In this document: piece by piece, positions 15,336-19,586 of the stretch
Position numbering within the stretch: the first letter of the stretch is position 1
How the letters are laid out: each line of letters begins with the position of its first letter
NCBI GenBank assembly: GCA_045616225.1
Contig: JAZLGI010000050.1
Coordinates: 1-19,586 of the forward strand
DNA: 19,586 nt
From: JAZLGI01 sp045616225
Lineage (GTDB): Bacteria > Spirochaetota > Spirochaetia > Sphaerochaetales > Sphaerochaetaceae
Direction of reading: 5' to 3'
Program-made: the position numbers and the translations under genes
Notes under the pieces: generated by a model
The model's database searches: none
Seen by the model: the letters and a program-made list of their open reading frames with translations, nothing else
Told to the model about the DNA's origin: nothing

Positions 15336-15606
15336 AATAGTCATAAATTTCTTCAAGCTTGGCAGAAACAGCTAGAGAGGGTTTTATATCCAGTCTCCCT
15401 TTTGTTTGGATTTTAAAACCATACCTGCTTTCCAAATCAACTTCTGCTAGAACAAGTAAATCTTTTAAGTTATGTTTATTTACAGTAAGCTCATCTGAAA
15501 TCAATCGATAATTGTTTTTTTGAGTAAGAAGTAAATCAGTTGAGTTCAAAGAATTTCTTTTTTTTCTAATTTCTGAAAGGATGACACTTTTCTGGAATTC
15601 TTCATT
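15298..15606 (-). pseudogene. unrecognised gene fragment, truncated at both ends
   Basis: About 100 codons are open on the minus strand (NEEFQKSVILSEIRKKRN ... YFKKYGPDGVSSIF). The text looks like real protein, with balanced helical composition, and it abuts two other broken genes: on the right it begins where the primase stops, in another frame, and on the left it runs into the MazG-like gene. The frame continues antisense to MazG down to 15229, which is spurious. No start codon with a ribosome binding site is visible. I do not recognise the family. A deletion on each side best explains it. Confidence 0.5.
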
Positions 15607-16009
15607 TCATATGGCTGTAAGCATCAGAGCCAGTTACGTATTCTATTGGAAAGATTACGTGAAACTTGGGTCTGGCTGCTTTTCCGTTCTTTTCCTTCAT
15701 GTGGTTTCTGCTGTAATGGACAATGAACGGAACATCCGGGAATGCTTCCTTGACATCATCCGGTGTTTTCCAGTCCTTTTGATTATCAGAATGGCTGTTG
15801 TCACAATCCATACAGATGCAGTCAGCACCTATGAAGTTTTCAGAACTTCGTCTGTTGTCTTTGTATTCATCACAGACAAAATCCCTGTCAGCAACCTCGA
15901 GGAATTCTTCCAGATTATGGATTTCGTACTTATTAGGATAAATGGAGTTCTTTGCGTTACCACGGCAAGAAGCTCCGTAAAGAGTGAAGAGAGTTGTTTT
16001 TTCTTCCAT
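15602..16009 (-). pseudogene. primase-like protein of an integrative element, N-terminal part only (135 aa)
   Basis: The protein opens with GNAKNSIYPNKYEI, followed by FIGADCICMDCDNSH and the segment YSRNHMKEKNGKAARPKFH. This pattern belongs to a primase/replication protein family common on plasmids and ICEs of Bacillota, with an archaeo-eukaryotic-primase-like core: Asp68 and Asp70 would be the metal ligands and His117 part of the nucleotide site. The family match is from memory. The frame ends at codon 136 just after AYSHMK, where relatives continue for a long stretch. The rest was lost in a deletion near 15605. GAGG precedes the ATG, and the AlpA remnant ends 5 bases upstream, the usual order in such elements. 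Confidence 0.65.
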
Positions 16010-16013
16010 TACC

Positions 16014-16172
16014 TCAAGCCTCCGTCATCTTTCCCGTATTGGACTCAATCCACTTCTGCAAAAGCTCAAGGCTCCATCTTCTGGATCTGCCTATCTTCAC
16101 GGAAGGAGGGAATTTTGCTCCCGGTGTCGTTGCAAGACGTCTTACAGTTGGTTTTTCACTTCCAGGACTCAC
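16014..16172 (-). pseudogene. AlpA/excisionase-like remnant (about 52 codons)
   Basis: The minus-strand frame contains PTVRRLATTPGAKFPPSVKI, then GRSRRWSLELLQKWIESN: the second half of an AlpA-type DNA-binding domain (recognition helix and wing). The expected first helix is missing, a TAA stands 9 bases before the only start-like codon (GTG at 16172), and no ribosome binding site is seen. It is therefore probably N-terminally truncated. AlpA proteins regulate excision of integrative elements and often precede a primase gene, as here. Confidence 0.6.
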
Positions 16173-16333
16173 AATTACAAGTTATTCCATGCAAGTTAAA
16201 CTGTCAATAACTCGTTATAATACAAAGAGTTATAAAGAGATTCAAGCTGAAACTTGTTTAAACTGTCTGCTACAAAAAGATACAGAAGTTTTTTAAAGAT
16301 ATTTGAGAAAAATTTCGGCTACTTATATTTCAA

Positions 16334-16954
16334 CTACTGAAGAATCTTAATAATATCAGGTACTTCCGTGCTTGGCATAAACTCAACTGAATGAGGTTTT
16401 TTGCCTAATGACAGACAATAGGTATTCAACTTTTCAGCATTTTTCAGAGCTGTCGGAATCAGAAGTTTTGTTTCTTCAAGAATGGTTTCATCGTTCTTTG
16501 AATAATCCTTGATATGGCTCTTCAAATACTTTATTACCTCTTCTGAAGAGTTGTACTGTCTTGTAGAGTATTCATAATGACATAAAAGCCATATTTCAAA
16601 ACACGGACTTGATACACACTGTTTTATTGATTCTGAGCAAAGTTTATCTGCTTCTTGAATTTGTGCAGTCTTGTAATTCTCCCAGTCTGTATCAATAAGG
16701 CTTATTCCTAAATCTCCATCTTCAGAACTCAGTTCAAAGGTTCCGAATTGCTTTATCAGGTTTTTAATCATTTTTACCGGATCTGTATCATTGCCTTGTG
16801 CAAACTTGATTCGGTATTCCGTAGATTCAAATCCTTTAAAGTAGTTTGTCTCTGTTTGATTATTTCCTTCTGTAATCAAAAGAATAATCTTTTTGGCTTT
16901 TCGTAATCCTGAGTTTCTCTTTTTTGAAGTATATCCGATTTCTTTTGCGGCCAT
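16334..16954 (-). CDS. rloB: RloB-like protein, AbiLii-type defence effector candidate (206 aa)
   Basis: The frame is open from a GTG at 16960, but the ATG at 16954 has AAGAGG at the right distance and is preferred. RloB features: LLITEGNNQTETNYF at 26-39 with the acidic Glu29, GISLIDTDW at 83-91 (the Asp-x-Asp pair) and SSPCFEIWLLCHYEY at 115-129. The Glu...Asp-x-Asp layout is TOPRIM-like, so a metal-dependent nuclease role is plausible. It lies 9 bases after the RloA-like gene on the same strand, with its ribosome binding site touching the RloA stop. RloA/RloB pairs correspond to the AbiL abortive infection system; assignment as effector is inference. Confidence 0.85.
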   Translation of the reverse strand: MAAKEIGYTSKKRNSGLRKAKKIILLITEGNNQTETNYFKGFESTEYRIKFAQGNDTDPVKMIKNLIKQFGTFELSSEDGDLGISLIDTDWENYKTAQIQEADKLCSESIKQCVSSPCFEIWLLCHYEYSTRQYNSSEEVIKYLKSHIKDYSKNDETILEETKLLIPTALKNAEKLNTYCLSLGKKPHSVEFMPSTEVPDIIKILQ

Positions 16955-16963
16955 GACCACCTC

Positions 16964-18223
16964 TTAGTATTCGATATCAGGGATAGCATCATATCTTCCG
17001 AGAAGGTAGGCTTTTCTGATGTCGGTTCTTGTTCTTTCGGAATACTCATCAAGAGAGTACAAATCGGAGACACCGGTTTTGTTATCTTTATCAATGAAAT
17101 AGATTTGATCTCTTCTCATAATGGACAAATCTAACAACTCCGTTGTATGGCTTGAAATAATCAACTGTGCATTTGCCTTATTGTAGAGAGGATTATTAAA
17201 CATCTGAACAATATACAAAACAAGGAGCGGATGCAAACTGGTATCAAATTCATCTATGCACAAAACTTCTCCGGTTTCAAATGCTCTTTTGATAACAGGG
17301 CTTAATAAAAACAGGTTTATCGTTCCTAGTGATTCATCCGGTAAATCTAAGGAATATACTTCCTGTTTTCCGTTTTCTTCAATTACATGTATTGTTTCAA
17401 CTTTCAATTCTTTGTGAGGTCCTGGTGGTAATGCAGAAAAAATACGTTGAAGCTCCATTGGTGCAGATTGCATGAATTGTTCATGGGTTTTTTCTTCTGT
17501 TGTAACTTTAAAGTCAGCAATGTTAATATCTGCATTGTGAAGAAGTGTCGTTGTAAAGTTCTTTAATGACTGGTTGCGGTCATTTTCAAACAATGGCCCA
17601 GAAACATAAAGCATTTCATTTCCATTACTGCTGTTATATGTATTGATTCCGTTCATCAGCCACAATAAAGGTTCTTTGGTTGACGCACAATTCCATGCAG
17701 TGGCTGTTGCAAGAAAGAGCTTATTGGATGTGTTTCTGATGACAATAGGCTTAAGTTCCTTCTCATATACAGATGTAAAATTAAACTCGTCATTTTTACG
17801 TTCAAATACAGAAGATGCTTTTGCACTCTTGTAAACATAAAGGTACTCTGATGTTACTTTTCTGAAAGTTGCAGAGAATCCGTAAACATACTTCAATCCG
17901 TCAGCGGCAATAAATACAAACTCAAAACTTGTCGGAGAAGCTTCTGCATTTTTGCGGAATTTAAAAGGAATGATATGTCTTAAAGGTTGTTCCGCCTGGA
18001 GCATATTTGACTCTCTGACTGTGAGAATAGCTGCAGTAAGAGCATGAAAAAGATTTGATTTTCCTGAAGCATTGGCTCCGAAAAGTGCAATGCTTTTGAG
18101 AATTCTTTCTTTCTCAGTTGGGATTACATTTTCCTGATGATCTTTATCAGCGGAAGCTTCCATTGATACAATAACTTTATCTTTGATTGATTTGTAGTTT
18201 TCAACACTGAACTGTATTAACAT
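16964..18223 (-). CDS. rloA: RloA-like AAA ATPase, AbiLi-type (419 aa)
   Basis: An ABC/SMC-like ATPase of the AAA_15/AAA_21 type. Residues 1-15 (MLIQFSVENYKSIKD) open like OLD/RecF-type ATPases. Walker A is GANASGKSN at 49-57, Walker B is LCIDEFDTSLHP around 321-332, and the H-loop ISSHTTELLD follows. The start is the ATG at 18223, 5 bases after TAGGAG; an upstream in-frame TTG is unlikely. A good promoter lies directly upstream. It is the first gene of a two-gene operon with RloB. In such pairs the ATPase is thought to sense infection and control the partner. The genes are intact although the surrounding mobile-element genes are broken. Confidence 0.88.
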   Translation of the reverse strand: MLIQFSVENYKSIKDKVIVSMEASADKDHQENVIPTEKERILKSIALFGANASGKSNLFHALTAAILTVRESNMLQAEQPLRHIIPFKFRKNAEASPTSFEFVFIAADGLKYVYGFSATFRKVTSEYLYVYKSAKASSVFERKNDEFNFTSVYEKELKPIVIRNTSNKLFLATATAWNCASTKEPLLWLMNGINTYNSSNGNEMLYVSGPLFENDRNQSLKNFTTTLLHNADINIADFKVTTEEKTHEQFMQSAPMELQRIFSALPPGPHKELKVETIHVIEENGKQEVYSLDLPDESLGTINLFLLSPVIKRAFETGEVLCIDEFDTSLHPLLVLYIVQMFNNPLYNKANAQLIISSHTTELLDLSIMRRDQIYFIDKDNKTGVSDLYSLDEYSERTRTDIRKAYLLGRYDAIPDIEY

Positions 18224-18244
18224 AAGCACTCCTAGGTAAATCAA

Positions 18245-18273
18245 AATATAAATGCTTTCGGTTGGTTTTTCAA
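18245..18273 (-). promoter_or_regulatory. promoter of the RloA-RloB operon
   Basis: On the minus strand TTGAAA (18268-18273) and TATATT (18245-18250) are separated by 17 bases. Transcription would start near 18238, giving a very short leader before the TAGGAG ribosome binding site. Confidence 0.6.
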
Positions 18274-18340
18274 TATATTTTAATCAAATTTGTCAGAATT
18301 TGCCAAAAAATGTGGAAATAGATTGAAAAACCTCTTTCAT

Positions 18341-18660
18341 TCAAAGGTTCACAATCTGGTTTGCAACATCCATAACTGTATTCAAATCTGACGGCAGAAG
18401 ATGAAGGTAGTGCTTGGTCATGTCAGCAGATTCATGCCCTACGGTAGCTCTGACCAGTTCTCCGTTTACTCCGTTGGCAACAAGTCTTGTATTAAAGAAA
18501 TGTCTGAAGGAATGGAATGAAAGTCCTTCAGCTCTCCAATCAATGCCGTTTGCCTCAAGAACCCTATGAAGACGCAGGCTGACGAACTGGAAGTCTATTG
18601 GCTTTATTCCGTTCAGGCTGAATATGAGTTCATCAGGTTTGCCATACGGTGAAACATCTT
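18341..18660 (-). pseudogene. tyrosine integrase, C-terminal catalytic part only
   Basis: The minus-strand frame ends in TGA at 18341 and contains GLSFHSFRHFFNTRLV, then VGHESADMTKHYLHLL: the His-x-x-Arg, the His and the catalytic Tyr of tyrosine recombinases. Upstream, SPYGKPDELIFSLNG fits the middle of the catalytic domain. The arm-binding and core-binding domains and the first catalytic Arg are missing, and no start codon with a ribosome binding site exists. The join to unrelated DNA is near 18655-18680. It is the remnant of the integrase of an element, possibly the one that left the tRNA-Lys scar at 13688-13729. Confidence 0.8.
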
Positions 18661-18723
18661 TGTATCTACAATCTGATAACCTTTTAGGCTTATGTTTTCA
18701 ATTAACTGTGATGTATTGAGCAT
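18613..18723 (-). pseudogene. start of a small element gene fused to the integrase remnant
   Basis: An ATG at 18723 with a good AAGGAG site 5 bases before it begins MLNTSQLIENISLKGYQIVD, then changes near codon 22 into out-of-frame integrase sequence and stops after 36 codons. The real part resembles the opening of small accessory proteins on ICEs with a 'GFQIV..' pattern; this rests on few residues. The start overlaps the end of the serine recombinase remnant. Confidence 0.4.
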
Positions 18724-18818
18724 ATGTTCTCCTTATCCCTTGAAACACGTGCGTATGCTGCAACGTTGAAAACTTTGTGAATATCGTTTGTTTTTGGTAT
18801 TAATCTTACCGTTTTCAT
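18702..18818 (-). pseudogene. serine recombinase, first 30 codons only
   Basis: An ATG at 18818 with AAGGAG upstream reads MKTVRLIPKTNDIHKVFN then VAAYARVSRDKEN. The 'VAAYARVSRDKE' block is the N-terminal hallmark of resolvase-type serine recombinases, whose catalytic serine is the Ser26 of ARVS. After Asn31 the frame meets a stop within eight codons. The remaining some 500 residues of a large serine recombinase are lost. This is a second, independent recombinase remnant right beside the tyrosine integrase remnant. Confidence 0.7.
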
Positions 18819-18984
18819 CTAAAAATCTCCTTGTATATACATCACTCTTAATACGAACTAATTCAAGTCCATATTTAGAGTTAGAACAAAATACTAACTA
18901 ACGTACATCTTACAAAACATTGAGAATAACAGATTGTGTAGTTTAATCAGAAATCACCTACAGCTGTTAAGCTGGAATAAACAC

Positions 18985-19586
18985 CTAATTCCTGAATCTC
19001 TGATTGAGCTCTTTTATTCTTTCAATCAAATCTGAGAAAGATAAGGAATCTCCATAAATCATATTCTCTTGCATTTTCACGTAATCCTTCTCCCATGCAC
19101 TAAGGATGGCATCAGGTGGAATGAAATTTATAGAATTATGGTTTAATTCAGTGTAATCGAAGTCTTTCAAACCGATAAAAGTTTTTCTATGGGCAATAAT
19201 GGAATCATATGTTTCATTGTCATGAATTACCTTTCCGATTTCAGTATCCATCATTTTTTCAAGGTCATACAGATGCCTGCTCATACGTTCAGTTCGGATT
19301 GGACTTCCTTTTTTGTGAAATTCCTCATGCAGTAAAAAAGCTTTCTCCAAAAATGTTCTTTCTGTAGGTGCTGTTCTTACTGTAAAACCCTCTTCTTTAA
19401 ATAAGGAAGAAGGAAAAGCTTCATCAATGAAACTGTTGATTTTCAGCTCTACAAAAGGATCTGAAATACTTCTGGCTCCTGCCTCAATTATTACTGTCGG
19501 TTTGACATAATCATTTATAACATCATCAAAAACGCTTTTGTACTCAATGAATATCTTATCCGGATCGGTTGTTGTAACAGAAGTTA
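18985..19586 (-). CDS. AbiEii/AbiGii-type nucleotidyltransferase toxin, C-terminal part; N-terminus beyond the right edge
   Basis: At least 200 codons are open on the minus strand from the right edge to TAG at 18985. The text FDDVINDYVKPTVIIEAGAR, EEGFTVRTAPTERTFLEKAF and LLHEEFHKKGSPIRTERMSRH then YDLEKM match the C-terminal half of the AbiEii/AbiGii toxin family (nucleotidyltransferases; type IV toxin-antitoxin systems that abort phage infection). The catalytic GS..D motif would lie in the missing N-terminal part. The AbiEi antitoxin gene normally precedes it and would be outside the window. The only complete frame inside the window begins at an internal Met at 19350, which is not the true start. 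Confidence 0.8.
   Translation of the reverse strand, partial: TSVTTTDPDKIFIEYKSVFDDVINDYVKPTVIIEAGARSISDPFVELKINSFIDEAFPSSLFKEEGFTVRTAPTERTFLEKAFLLHEEFHKKGSPIRTERMSRHLYDLEKMMDTEIGKVIHDNETYDSIIAHRKTFIGLKDFDYTELNHNSINFIPPDAILSAWEKDYVKMQENMIYGDSLSFSDLIERIKELNQRFRN

Noticed and set aside
15581..16210. Plus-strand open frame of 209 codons
   Set aside because: It is antisense to the primase and AlpA remnants, whose minus-strand proteins match known families; no start site is visible.
16196..16267. 10-base direct repeat TTAAACTGTC at 16196 and 16258
   Set aside because: Only two short copies in A+T-rich non-coding DNA; not distinguishable from chance.
18840..18870. ACTCTTAATAC as a possible second copy of the tRNA-Lys attachment core
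   Set aside because: Only 8-9 bases resemble the anticodon loop, and no T-arm or acceptor sequence follows.
1..19586. CRISPR array
   Set aside because: No set of regularly spaced repeats of 23-40 bases was seen on either strand.

Overview
The window (about 35-40% G+C by eye) looks like an accessory island of a host-associated anaerobe, possibly a Treponema-type spirochaete or a gut Bacillota. This rests only on base composition and on small mobile-element families (DUF4417-, DUF6900- and DUF4314-like proteins, AlpA, an ICE/plasmid-type primase); no core gene fixes the host.

Layout. 1-1540: small mobile-element accessory genes, namely two minus-strand genes (one cut by the left edge), then a divergent pair of plus-strand genes behind an 11-bp-arm palindrome that sits at their promoter. 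1541-1845: gene-free, with short repeats, a terminator-like hairpin and an extended -10 promoter. 1846-13381: six tightly packed plus-strand genes that look like one operon: a PLD-like/SNF2 helicase, a DUF4391 protein, a type III-like adenine methyltransferase (Mod), an AlbA_2/Schlafen-type protein with a GHKL-like ATP-binding region, a type III-like Res helicase-nuclease, and a KAP-type P-loop NTPase. 13382-13920: gene-free, with direct repeats, hairpins and the 3' part of a tRNA-Lys(CTT) gene, a likely attachment-site scar. 13921-15056: a class II Fic protein with an N-terminal helix-turn-helix, behind three iteron-like repeats and a 42-bp concentric palindrome. 15057-18818: remnants of integrative elements (truncated MazG-like gene, an unrecognised fragment, primase N-terminus, AlpA remnant, tyrosine integrase C-terminus, serine recombinase N-terminus) around an intact RloA/RloB (AbiL-like) operon. 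18985-19586: C-terminal part of an AbiEii/AbiGii-type toxin that continues past the right edge.

Working together. The six-gene operon reads as a composite restriction system: Mod would mark self DNA, Res carries both ATPase motifs and a PD-(D/E)XK nuclease centre, and the SNF2-like helicase with DUF4391 adds a second motor module. The AlbA_2 protein and the KAP NTPase are unusual partners that may sense infection or act as effectors. The Fic, RloAB and AbiEii genes make the whole window a defence island in which cargo stayed intact while the transfer and integration genes decayed.
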